Made by a program: the position numbers and the translations under genes. A stretch of 11,699 nucleotides of DNA, from the NCBI GenBank assembly GCA_028565635.1, contig JAOXYB010051034.1:1-11699 (forward strand). The letters are read 5' to 3'. Source of the DNA: Phoronis ovalis. Its lineage: Eukaryota > Phoronida > Phoronidae. Positions 1 to 9,578 of the stretch are shown here, piece after piece (the first letter of the stretch is position 1; every line of letters starts with the position of its first letter). The notes beneath the pieces were generated by a model, which did no database searches, was not told the origin of the DNA, and saw nothing but the letters and a program-made list of their open reading frames with translations.

Positions 1-394
1 TGACATAGATGGCTTTACAACTAAAGAAACTACATCATATGATGGGCATCTGTCTGCACCAGCAGACCTCTTGTTATCAATAAAATTCCCAAAACAGGGG
101 TTAGAAAAATTAAGGATCTGATATAATTTTGTTAAGGACAATTAATGTAGATGCAAAACTATTTCTCAAACTTATGTCTTATTGGCAATTCTGGCGATAT
201 TACAGTGTCTGTGTTTGGACCCCTGGGCAGCACACCCCTGCTAAAATGTAAGTATAGTGCCTCCTGGGCTTTGTCTAAAATCGCGATGTCATTGACTAAA
301 ATGCACACATCTGGGAGAAATGTTGTATGAACACTTGATTTTATGCGCAATAGCTAAACAGTTGGGGAAGTCAATAAAAGTATATCTGAGCTCA
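1..394. other. 3' flanking DNA, nothing recognised
   Basis: No gene is supported. A 63-codon minus-strand frame (350-159) contains a fairly protein-like stretch but has no family match I know, no splice context and no neighbouring coding sequence. A small perfect hairpin, GTCTGC with its complement and a 4-base loop, lies at 52-67. The end of this stretch (about 385-405) grades into the dispersed repeat that follows. Confidence 0.4.
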
Positions 395-870
395 CCTTGA
401 GGTTTCGCCTGAACTAATCCGGGTCAAAATTATATCTTGACTTGCACTTTGAGCTAAACTTTCCCTGTATCAACTTACCCTGTCACCTACCTATTATGCC
501 CACCAACCTATGGATCTTCAAATCGTCTATTCTACGTTCTGTCTTTATGGTATGCAGTGCAATATAGTGTGCATGAATAAACGTGGCCACCAATCGACCA
601 TCTTGGAAGTGATCCAGGTCAAACATTTACCATACCTGTATTTTAAATTGGCGTTTGATCCATTTTTCAAGGTCATTCTAAAATTATTGTGAAACTTCAT
701 GAATCCACCTTCGAATCGTCCAGTGAATGTTTTGAGAACAAACATGACTGCCAGTCGACCATGTTGGAAGTAATCATCGTCAAAATTATAACCAACCTGC
801 TCGTCTACCTGTGTTTACCCTGTGCCGAATGTGAAGCTGATCGGGTAAATAAAGAAGCTTACAGAAAAAG
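395..870 (+). repeat. Dispersed repeat family, 3'-flank copy (two degenerate units)
   Basis: This stretch shares blocks with the intron copy at 7718-8975, in the same orientation: gtcaaaattat, a block like acaaacatggctgccagtc, a block like ttggaagtgatccaggtca, tttaccctgt and gaagctgatc. Two internal units are visible, with the gaccat(c/g)ttggaag block at 596 and again at 757, a spacing of 161 bases. The short open frames here (510-692, 689-937) lie inside the repeat and show no domain. It is probably decayed non-autonomous transposon or satellite-like sequence. The exact ends are uncertain. Confidence 0.6.
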
Positions 871-906
871 GAAGTTACGGACTATGACGATGCCGACAAT
901 GACGCA

Positions 907-936
907 TATGCCCAAGCACTATATGCAATGGGCATA
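907..936. repeat. Small inverted repeat
   Basis: TATGCCCA (907-914) and TGGGCATA (929-936) form a perfect 8-bp stem with a 14-base loop, just after the dispersed repeat. It may be the terminal part of that element. No known function. Confidence 0.35.
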
Positions 937-1179
937 AAAAACTGCATGCGGTTTAATTGTTTTTGCCAATAAATATCCCTTTTCATCCCAGGACTAGTAT
1001 AACTATAATAGTACCAGTGCATATAACTATAAGGCAATCATATTCTTGAGTTAGCTGTAATTGTTTTACAGTGTCTTATAAGTCAGCAGGTAGAGCTGGG
1101 TGTTCTAAGAACTGAAAATTGTTTTCCATATTTTCATCATTTATTCCTTAAAATTATTAAGTTTTAAATATGTATAAAG

Positions 1180-1191
1180 TTTATTTTTATT
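1180..1191 (-). terminator. Tandem poly(A) signals for the minus-strand gene
   Basis: The minus strand reads AATAAAAATAAA, two adjacent canonical poly(A) hexamers, about 435 bases after the TAA stop. A further AATAAA lies at 1145-1140. No canonical hexamer was seen between the stop and 1191. The 3' UTR is therefore probably 1625 to about 1120-1165. Because the region is very AT-rich, such hexamers can occur by chance. Confidence 0.5.
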
Positions 1192-1625
1192 ACAATAAAT
1201 TCATATATCCTGATCAAAATTTACAGATTTGCTAATACAATTAATTGGCTATCATTTTTTTTGCTATTAAGTGACACTTTTTAAGATTCTCTTAAATTAA
1301 TTTTTACACACTTTGAGTTGCAAGAAATTAATTTCCATTGTAATATTAGACTAAATACGCATAGTTAAAAGAAACGACCATGCTTGTTACAATAGTAGCC
1401 TAATAAAAATTTCATGCCTTTTTACTGCAAGTGAGGCTATATACCCAGAATTCACAATTCAAGGTCTTATTAAAGGATCTGAAAGTTTTTGCTATGGTAT
1501 CAGGTTGCAGAAGTTACAAAATTCATAGTAAATGGTACGTATAAGCCTTCCATGCTGCAATGTAAAGTACACATACATTAATAGTCTTAGAACTGAATCT
1601 TTGAATACAGACATATACAACTAGT
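1192..1625 (-). other. Probable 3' UTR
   Basis: AT-rich sequence between the TAA stop and the tandem AATAAA. No open reading frame of interest, splice site or repeat was recognised in it. It is assigned as 3' UTR only from its position and the downstream poly(A) signals. Confidence 0.45.
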
Positions 1626-4600
1626 TTACCATTCCTGTTGTGGGGCAAATTTATCCGTATAAATCCATAGTTCCAAACCTTTCCTTTGGAATGATGCCAT
1701 GCAATAAATTTTGTTAACACTTATCTGATTAGTGCATAGAACACCACATTCTCTAATCAGATGATATAAATCACTGCTTACAAACTGAATGTCCAGTTTA
1801 GTGCTTTGATCATAAAGTGTTAACATCGTCTGTGGATTGTAGCTTTCATATTCATATCCTGACTGAATCTTTACAATAAATTGTTGGGAACTTTGCCGAT
1901 TTGGAGCAGAACCTTTCCCAATATCTTTTAATCCTGCATTAAAAGTTCTAACACGATAACTTTTTCGCAAATCTTCAACTTTGTCCATTTGCAGTTTAAC
2001 AGTGAATTCACTGCTAAGTACTTTACATAGTATTTTATGCCTTTGCCAGTGAATTTCCTGACAAAATTTGTTACAGTATAATGCATGCTTACATTGTCCA
2101 CACTTTTTAAGTGCTTCTCCCGAGTTTCCAGCTGTTTTACCACAGTATGCACAATTCCACATAATTTTCACATCGTCTTCTTCAGGATAGCCTTGACCAG
2201 TATCATTTCTGAGAAAAACATTGCGTTTAGTAATAATTGGAGATGCATTGTATATGTATGATTCTTCTTCAGGTAGGCCAAAGAATTCTTCAAATTTCCT
2301 CCTACTGTTTGTATCCCGAGTAATTTCTGCACATGCTAAAAATTCTGGTCCTGAATGATCTCGTATGGTATTTGCATCTAAATAAATACGGGCGGAGTAG
2401 TTTGTCATTAATCGAACTCCTCCACACTTATTGTCAAAGACTTCATTATTGATAAACTCTACATTGCTTTTACTTTTGATCAATATAGCCCAACACCAGT
2501 TTTTAAATATACGATTACCTTCAATTTTAGCTGATATACCACCATCCATTGAAATTCCACATTTGCCATTTTGTCCTATCTCATTGTCGCTTATGTCTGT
2601 GTGCTGAGTTTTCCCTTGTAAAAGTATCCCTTCTGCTTTGTTATCTAGAATAACATTGCTTCGAAGAATACATGGCCCAGCAGCATGTAAACTAATTCCA
2701 TGCATCCTGTTGTTAACAATTCTGTTATTAATTGCGTAAAGTTTGCCACCATCAGTCACTACTAACCCCATATGTCTGTGATTTTTAACAACACTGTTAG
2801 AAACTTTGACAAATGACCCTAAACCATGAGATAATACCCCACCTCCACCACAACGGTCAATTATACATTGCTCAATGTATACAGTACCGCCTTCATAAGC
2901 CTGCACACCAGGACAACCAGCAATGCCAGTAGGTGCATTTGGTCCAAGAAAATGTAATGTACTAGAATGCTCTTTATCCCGAGAGCCATCTCTGTTTTTA
3001 CAGCCTTCTCCTCCTTTGCAGTTAGGAAAATCCTCACATGCACTAATACCATTAGATATTTTGCAACGATAAAATGTTGCAATAACATTTTTTACAATAG
3101 CAAAACCATTAGTGTTCTGTGGAAAAGTAATGTTTTCAAAATGGAGAGATATATAGGTTTCTTTTGTGTCCTTCCATTGCATCATCGTGCTAAAAGATAT
3201 ATTAACTCCATCTTCAATTCCTATGATCTGAATGCTTTTAGTTAATAGTAACTGTGGACAATTGTAACTTCCTTTTGGTAAAAGCAGGGTGATGAATGGT
3301 CTGTCCCACAATGTTCCTATTTCTTCTTGAATTCTTGAGGGATCGGTGATAACTTTGAACACATTGAGTGGATAAAGCAGTTTCACTTCATATTCTATAT
3401 TGCACAGTGGATACAAATGTGCAGCTAATGCTGCTGATGCTAAGCCTGATGCTTTCATAAAGGAATATTCCTTGGATTTTGTTTCTGCTATATATGCAAT
3501 AGCAAGAGCCTTATAAACATGACCTTTGTAAAAATGTGGATTACAAACTATACATTCATTTGCATCACTAAGAGCTTTTAAGTAGTTTTTCATGCGAAGA
3601 AAACATAAGCTTCTCTTGGAAAACAATCTGTAATCTATCTCTGATCCATTTAACTTGTTTTCATTTATGGCTTGTGTGTAAAATGTTATTGCTTCATGGT
3701 AACTGTCAGTTCTAAATGCTTCATTTCCTTTATGTTTTAGAAATTCCTTGTTGTCCCCAATCTGCTTATTACCCGACTCTTCATCTGATACAGTAGCTGG
3801 AGGAACAATACACTTCTGAAGTAACAATCTCTCTTTCTCCAAGAATGGTATTTTGACTGACATTATTTGTTTGTGAGTTTCTTCTCTGTCAGTGTTATGG
3901 CATAAAATATCAAGCATGCTACTTTGGGATGATTGTGCTTCACTTTGCTGTAAATTTATGCTATAATGAAAGGCAGCAGTTTGCATAATATAAGCTGTTT
4001 CCATATTTAAGAAAGCACTGGATCTGTCCTTGAAGGTTGAAAGTAGTTGGGATATGTGTAATTGTAAGCTGCAAGCATTGATAGCAATTCTGTCCCACAG
4101 CTGTAAACATCCCAAACGACTGCTGCATCTAGACATAAGTATATCTTGAGGTTTATCAACCTTTTCCAAGGCATAATGTACTACTTTAACACAAGACTGA
4201 AGAAACCACAACTGCTTATCCAGATCATGCTTACTTCGAATAATCTCCTGGACAAGTCGGTGCACAACTACTCCATTATCGCTGCTGCTGCGACAAAACA
4301 ATGAAAAACGAGTTAAGACTTCTGTCAGCTCCTTAGCACTCGAAGGAATGGTTAATGTATCTTGCAAGTCATTGTCTCCAACAGGTGGTTTTCCACTATT
4401 GATTAATTCATATGGTATGTCATCAGCATATAGGTAAGCTGCCATGTCCATAATCAGCACTGCTGCATTACCATATCCTTTCTCTTTTGAATGTTGCCGA
4501 ATGTAATCCATATTCATCTGCCACGTTGTTTGAACAGACAAACGGTCTCTAGACACAAAAGTGTCTGTGACTCTAGCTTTTCTACTTAAGACTTTTACTT

Positions 4601-5767
4601 TAAGTTTTTCATATCTTTGGAAGTATTCTTCATATGTGAAGTTTACAGCAGATATGTGGGCTGCAGCTTGCTCCAGAGCCAATGGCAATCCACCAATTGC
4701 CTCAACTAACCTTCTTAAATGATCATCTGAAGACTTGCCAGTGCGCTTTTCCATAAACTCCACTGCTTCTTCTGAAGTCATCATCTCCAAAGGAAGACAC
4801 TGTCTATCATCAAAACACATTGATTCCACAATCTCTTTAGATTCACGACGGGTGGTAATGAGTAAATGACATTTACTTCGATGACGCCATGTACCATGAA
4901 GTAAAGTTTTCAATAAACTATTTGGCAGTACTTCTGCCTGATCAGCATTATCTACCACCATTAAGCATCTTTCATCAATATCTGACAGCCATTTTAAAAT
5001 TTTGAGTAATTTTTCCTGCGAGTCTTGTGATTCAATATCTGCATTGACAGCTAGGCTATTGACCGAGTTTGCAATGGACGCGTCATTCTCTGCTGATATC
5101 CAAAAAACACCGCCTTTGTAGACTTCTTGAAAAACCCAGGCATATTCTATTGCCATTGTGGTTTTACCACAACCACCTAACCCACTAAGAGCCACTGCTG
5201 TCTGATTTTCAACATGGAATGCATTAGCTAGTTCTGCCATTACCAGTTTACGACCTGTGAACAGTTTGTTTTTATCTGGTGCATCAAAGAAAGTTTTCTC
5301 AGGACGTTTTGTTGTTGTACAAGTGTTTATTTGCAATTCTGACAAGGCTTTAGTTATTTCCTCAATTCTGTTGGCAATTTTGACTTGTTCACTTGAAATA
5401 ATAAAAATGCTTTGCTTGACCTCTGTGTCTAACTCTGACTGAGTGCTTTTTAGAGACATTAATTCAACCTGTATATCCTCAACAGCATTTTCCACATAAC
5501 TTATTGTACTGGATAACAAAGTTTGACGATTTTCTAAAGTTTCAATCCTATCCTCAGCTACATCTTGTCTACTCTCAAGTTTAGATATGTTTTCCCAGAT
5601 ATGAATAAACTCAGTGTTAAAAGCGGACAGATGTTTGAACACAATTTTTCTTTCATTTTCATGTATGGATTTACACTCCAACACATAATTGGCCAAAACA
5701 GAAGTTTCTTCTTTGAAGGCTTTCAAAATTTCATCTTCTACATAACTGTCATGGATTAGTTTTAAGC
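1626..5767 (-). CDS. Terminal coding exon: coiled coil, NB-ARC, TPR, beta-helix, MYND
   Basis: A single uninterrupted exon of 1,379 full codons, starting after a tttgcag acceptor and ending in TAA. Residue numbers count from the TTG codon at 5726, which is not a start; the exon adds 13 residues before it. Residues 44-135 are a likely coiled coil. Residues 155-500 are NB-ARC: Walker A GLGGCGKT (182-189), FWISAEN (208-214), Walker B LMVVDN (255-260), LLITTRR sensor (288-294), GLPLA (346-350), and a winged-helix end with VHRLVQ (488-493). TPRs lie at 661-764. A right-handed beta-helix covers about 810-1127, with about eight 23-residue coils carrying N-x-(I/V)-x-x-N turns and a Cys-rich insert near 897-938. 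A complete MYND finger spans C1192-C1234 (C-x2-C-x13-C-x2-C-x5-C-x3-C-x7-H-x3-C). The last 125 residues end in EW. NB-ARC acts as a nucleotide switch and MYND fingers bind proteins; the ligand of the beta-helix is unknown. There are no internal stops. Confidence 0.93.
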
Positions 5768-7263
5768 CTGCAAAGATGAAAAATCTCTGTTAAATAAACA
5801 TTTATAATACTAAGGTGGCATATGAGTAGTTATATAAAATCTGTACCCTTGATACATATATTTCACGATATCAATACCACAATAATCATTATCCACCAAT
5901 AATGTAGTACTATTTGATATATAACAATAGTTGTAATGCCGAATAGTTAAAAAAGAACATTGTCACTCTAATTTTTATAAAGTTAGCACTTTAAGCAAAA
6001 AAATACCTTGAAATGTGACAAAACGAGTTTAATTTTACACTAATTTGTATTAATAAAATTTTACTGTCATGGCTGTATAAGGATGCTTTAGTTTAGATCC
6101 TAGAATTGTGCCATAATATAGAGGTAACGGGTATTAGAATAATTAAATTGTCATTGTAAACAGTCGTACAAGGGATGTTACTTCACACTTGTGCAGCTAA
6201 GGCTTGCCATTTGGCAGAATTTGCATAAACATTGCTTAAATTTAAATATAACACACGATTTTGCGTATTTAATTGCTAAACAAAATTTCTTACATTAACA
6301 GTCATACCATACCAAATGTGGCTTTACAAAGAACTTCAATTGTTAGATAAAAAGTAGTTTCACTCTAATATTGAATATGCGATGATATTCAAAAACTAAA
6401 AGTTATTAATAATCCTCTAAAATATAAACTTAAGAATAATTTATTTAAACATTACTAGTAATAGAATTAGTTAATGTTTGCAAGTTTTCATTAAAATATT
6501 TTATGTTTACAAGAGTTCATTAATTTTTTTTATATTTCGCTGTCAGCAAGATGATGAAAATGCTACAAATATAAAATGCAACTGCTGAGAGAAAACTAAT
6601 TTTGCATAATGGGTACACATTCTAGAATGTTTAATTGAGAATGTGAAACAAAAACTACACGATCAATGCACTAACTAGAATTAACCAACAGGAAGTTGGC
6701 TAAATATTCAACTCAGTGTTAAAGAAGATAAATTTAACATAATTCACATAAATTTAACGACTTGATAAAATGTGTCATTTTTTTCAATTTTTCTCCAGTT
6801 TTGTTACTTTCCAACAAATAAAAATTCCATATTACTTTGAAATTGGTTCAGTACCCATATTTTATGTCGAGGCAAAAACGCTTATTTAAACACTATTTGT
6901 AGCATAGCGATTGGAGATTTGCACATTATGTGTTTTAATCAATACGTTAAAACTGCAAATTAAACTACAGTAAAGTTTTAAAACTGAAAGATTTTTGAAG
7001 TGTTTTAGACAGCGTGGTTGTAAACAAAATTGCTTGCATACATTATGCTCCGACGTGAAAAATAATGCTCTCATGTATGCGATGAACAGCTTGACAATTT
7101 ACCAGAGTTGAAAAAAAAACTACTAGATACAATGAACCATCTATCGGTCATCAAGATAACTATATATATACCCGGGATGTACATTATAAACATACACTGT
7201 AATAAAGAGTTCAATATATAATTTGAAAAATCATTTTTAAAAATATATATATCCATATGTAGT

Positions 7264-7419
7264 AGCCATTGTAATGCACTGTGTGAAGAAATGTTAATAT
7301 TGTTATTTAAATTCGATATTTCTCCCTAGGTAGCATAGTTGTATGCTCCATGTGAAGAAATATTAAAATTTTTATTTAAATTTGGGTATTTCTCTATAAG
7401 GGGCATAGTTGTACACTTG
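7264..7419. repeat. Tandem duplication, period 69 bp, about 2.3 copies
   Basis: The block starting gtgaagaaat is followed by a TTATTTAAATT segment, tatttctc and gcatagttgta. It occurs from 7283 and again from 7352, 69 bases later. The bases before the first full copy (about 7264-7281) resemble the end of a unit. Copies differ at several sites, so the duplication is not recent. Confidence 0.65.
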
Positions 7420-7438
7420 CAGCGACATAGGGGTTTGT

Positions 7439-7486
7439 GCAGTGTATATTGTGTTTGGCATAAAGGATCATGACTATATACACTGC
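7439..7486. repeat. 11-bp perfect inverted repeat
   Basis: GCAGTGTATAT (7439-7449) pairs with ATATACACTGC (7476-7486) across a 26-base loop. It lies between the 69-bp duplication and the 16-bp minisatellite, so it may be part of one composite repeat element. Confidence 0.5.
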
Positions 7487-7509
7487 CCATTTTTTTAAAA
7501 ATTTCTATG

Positions 7510-7589
7510 TTGGATCAGCAAGCCTTCAGATTAAAGAGCTGTCGAACCAGCAAGCCTTCGGACCAGAGGGCCAGCGGAATAAAGATTTT
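7510..7589 (+). repeat. 16-bp minisatellite, array A (about 5 units)
   Basis: Consecutive 16-base units are ttggatcagcaagcct, tcagattaaagagctg, tcgaaccagcaagcct, tcggaccagagggcca and a degenerate fifth starting gcggaat. The shared pattern is tcggaYYa followed by a purine-rich half. The same unit type recurs in the other intron at 10406-10469. The period is not a multiple of three and no coding role is suggested. Confidence 0.6.
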
Positions 7590-7717
7590 TACCTATATCC
7601 CTAGGATCACATAACTTTGCGGTGTTGAAGTAGTTCCTTTAATTGGCAAACATTTGGATTGGTATTTGACTCACTTCTCAAAGTTATTCCAAAATCCCAC
7701 CTAGTCTAATGCACTAT

Positions 7718-8975
7718 GGCCTTCATGAATCCACCTTTGAATCATCCAGTCAAAGCTTTGTTTTTCCAGAAAGTGGTGCAATGTGATGTGCCTTCTTGGG
7801 AACAAACATGGCTGCCAGTCAACCATACTGAAAGTAATCCAGGCCACATTTGTACCTGACCTGTAATTTGATCTTTACTTGCCCTGTACTGAATATGAAG
7901 CCAATCAGATAAAAATTGAAGCTGTAATTTGGACATACAATCTTGAGAACAAACATGCTCGCCACTCCGTCATCTTAGAAATGAACCAGGGAAGTGAGCT
8001 AGGTCAAAATTACCTTTGACAAGTACATACTTTAATCTGTATTTACCTTTGACCTGTACTTATCCTGCACCAAACATGAAATTGATCTGATCAAAACTGA
8101 AGCAGTTATTGCAAGACATGGCCTTTATGAATCCACTTTCAAATCATCCAGTCAAGGCTTCGTCTTTCTGGAAAGTGGCACAATGTGATGTGTCCTCTTG
8201 GCATCAAACAAGGCCATCCAGTTGTTCATATTGGAAGAAATCTAGTCAAAATTATACCTGACCAGTACTTTGATCTGTAATTATACTCTGTACTGCATGA
8301 GTATGAAGCAGAACTGATAAAAACTGGAGCTGTTATTAGGACGTATCAGCTCAAGCACACAAGGCCATCAGTCGCGACCACCTTGAAAGTGATCCAGGTC
8401 AAAATTATAACAGACCTGTGCTTTGATTTTGTCTTTACCCTGTAATGAATATGAAGCTGATCAGATAAAAACTGAAGCAGTTATTTTGAGACAAAGACAC
8501 TTTTATGCACAATGAAAAATGCTGAAGAATCGGATTAGCATTTGAACGTTCGAACATATCACCTAGCGTAATATATCCACCAGTCTATGACCTAAGTTTG
8601 CAAATCCACCTTTAAATCATCAGTTCTTCGTCTTTCCTTAAATGGGTGCAATGTGATGTGCCTTCTCAGAAACAAACATGGCCGCCAGTCAGCCATATTG
8701 AAAGTAATCTGAGTCAAAATTATAAGCGTTTTGTGCTTTGACCTGTATTGAATATACAACTGATGGGATAAAAACTGAAGCAGTTATTGGGAGACAAAAA
8801 TGAATCCTTCAGTCAATGCTTCATCTATCCCAACATGGGGCTCTCTCGGGAACAAACATTGCTGGCAATCGGCCATATGGGACTAATCAAGGTTAAAATT
8901 ATATCAGACCTGCACTTACCATGAAATGAAGCTGATCGGTCAAAAATTGAAGCTGTTATCGCGAGAGAAAGTGAT
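7718..8975 (+). repeat. Dispersed repeat block, intron copy (several degenerate units)
   Basis: The block repeats a set of motifs in the same order: atgaatccacctt, atcatccagtcaa, gtgcaatgtgatgtgcc, acaaacatggc(t/c)gccagtc, gaaagtaatccagg, gtcaaaattat, gacctgta and gaagctgatcagat, then aaaactgaagcagttatt. The last motif occurs near 7913, 8093, 8320, 8467, 8770 and 8942, so unit lengths vary from about 150 to 300 bases. A related copy lies in the 3' flank at 395-870. This looks like an old non-autonomous element amplified locally. No terminal repeats or target duplications could be fixed by eye. Confidence 0.7.
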
Positions 8976-9005
8976 GGGCATAATAAACTATTATTTATAT
9001 TGTAA

Positions 9006-9022
9006 AGAATATATATATATAC
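9006..9022. repeat. AT dinucleotide microsatellite
   Basis: A short run of alternating A and T (tatatatata) just after the dispersed repeat block. Similar short AT runs occur near 7161-7170 and 7241-7250. Confidence 0.6.
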
Positions 9023-9134
9023 AGTCACTTTCTTGGCATTTAACGAAACTTTTGACACAATCATTTGGTGTTTTTCATTGAGTGAGGATAGCATATGTAT
9101 ACCCAGTGCTGCAGTGAAGTTTGATCATTACTAA

Positions 9135-9259
9135 AATGAATGTTTTTGATCTAAAACTTAATTTTTCTTTGATCTTTAAAAGATCTTTAGAATTAAAGTA
9201 TATAATTTGTGCAGAACCGTGAACGACAAAGATCACAATTATGACTAAAAACATTCATT
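9135..9259. repeat. MITE-like segment with 13-bp inverted ends
   Basis: AATGAATGTTTTT (9135-9147) is complementary to AAAAACATTCATT (9247-9259), bounding 125 bases of AT-rich DNA. An internal palindrome, GATCTTT-A-AAAGATC, lies at 9171-9185. A small foldback element would look like this, but the ends are short and AT-rich, so chance pairing is possible. Confidence 0.3.
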
Positions 9260-9578
9260 CATGGATATAAAAGAACCTATTCCTGCAAAAAATCTATAAG
9301 TTTTGTCTGATGCCTGATATTATAGGTCAACAAAATCAATAGCGAAATACTGCAATTTCACTTGCCTGGGTGCAACATTATTAGGTTGGCAGTAAAAAAC
9401 GCATTACTATTATTTAATTTAATAGATATTAAATAAAGCATTTTGTATTACAAGCAAGATAATAAACAACAAAATCTATAAAACATTTTGGGTGATTTAA
9501 TCATATTAACATTTTACAATGTGTAAGATACAGTATCTGCATTTATAAAAACATATCTGATAGTAAAAATTGAGTTAC

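Larger units (their letters stand above)
5768..9578 (-). other. Large intron between the HEPN exon and the terminal exon
   Basis: The donor is AAG|gtaactca (exon ends at 9579) and the acceptor is catctttgcag|GC (exon starts at 5767), with a T-rich tract before the acceptor on the minus strand. The half nearer the acceptor (5768 to about 7260) is plain AT-rich sequence in which I see no gene, RNA or clear repeat. The part from about 7264 to 9260 is packed with repeats: a 69-bp duplication, an inverted repeat, a 16-bp minisatellite, the dispersed repeat block and a MITE-like inverted repeat. Short open frames inside (for example 6886-7256, 7742-7936, 8825-9094) show no domain and sit in repeats or low-complexity DNA. 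Confidence 0.85.

Noticed and set aside
159-350. 63-codon minus-strand frame that reads somewhat like protein
   Set aside because: No recognised family, no splice sites in support and no coding neighbour. It may be a decayed element fragment.
510-937. Short plus-strand frames at 510-692 and 689-937 and a minus-strand frame at 545-745
   Set aside because: They lie within the dispersed repeat that recurs at 7718-8975 and are not conserved as open frames there.
1077-1115. tRNA D-arm-like sequence (taagtcagcaggtagagc)
   Set aside because: It resembles an A box, but no B box or T-arm follows and the D stem is imperfect. Too short to call a SINE or tRNA.
1928-3088. Additional minus-strand frames inside the large exon (1928-2152, 2861-3088)
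   Set aside because: They overlap the MYND and beta-helix coding regions in another frame, and the main frame carries the recognisable motifs.
5724-5726. TTG at 5726 as the start of a separate 1,366-residue protein
   Set aside because: The frame is open upstream to a good tttgcag acceptor whose phase matches the HEPN exon donor. TTG is not a usual animal start, and the first in-frame ATG is about 90 codons further on.
5257-5759. Plus-strand open frames opposite the large exon (also 2967-3245)
   Set aside because: They are antisense shadows of the NB-ARC, coiled-coil and beta-helix coding sequence, with no domain features of their own.
8236-8420. Repeated aggtca/tgacct half sites as nuclear-receptor response elements
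   Set aside because: They belong to the degenerate dispersed repeat, and their spacing does not match standard DR or IR elements.
8544-8555. gaacgttcgaac as a heat-shock element
   Set aside because: Only one proper GAAnnTTC pair is present; the third unit has no two-base spacer, and it sits in intronic repeat DNA.
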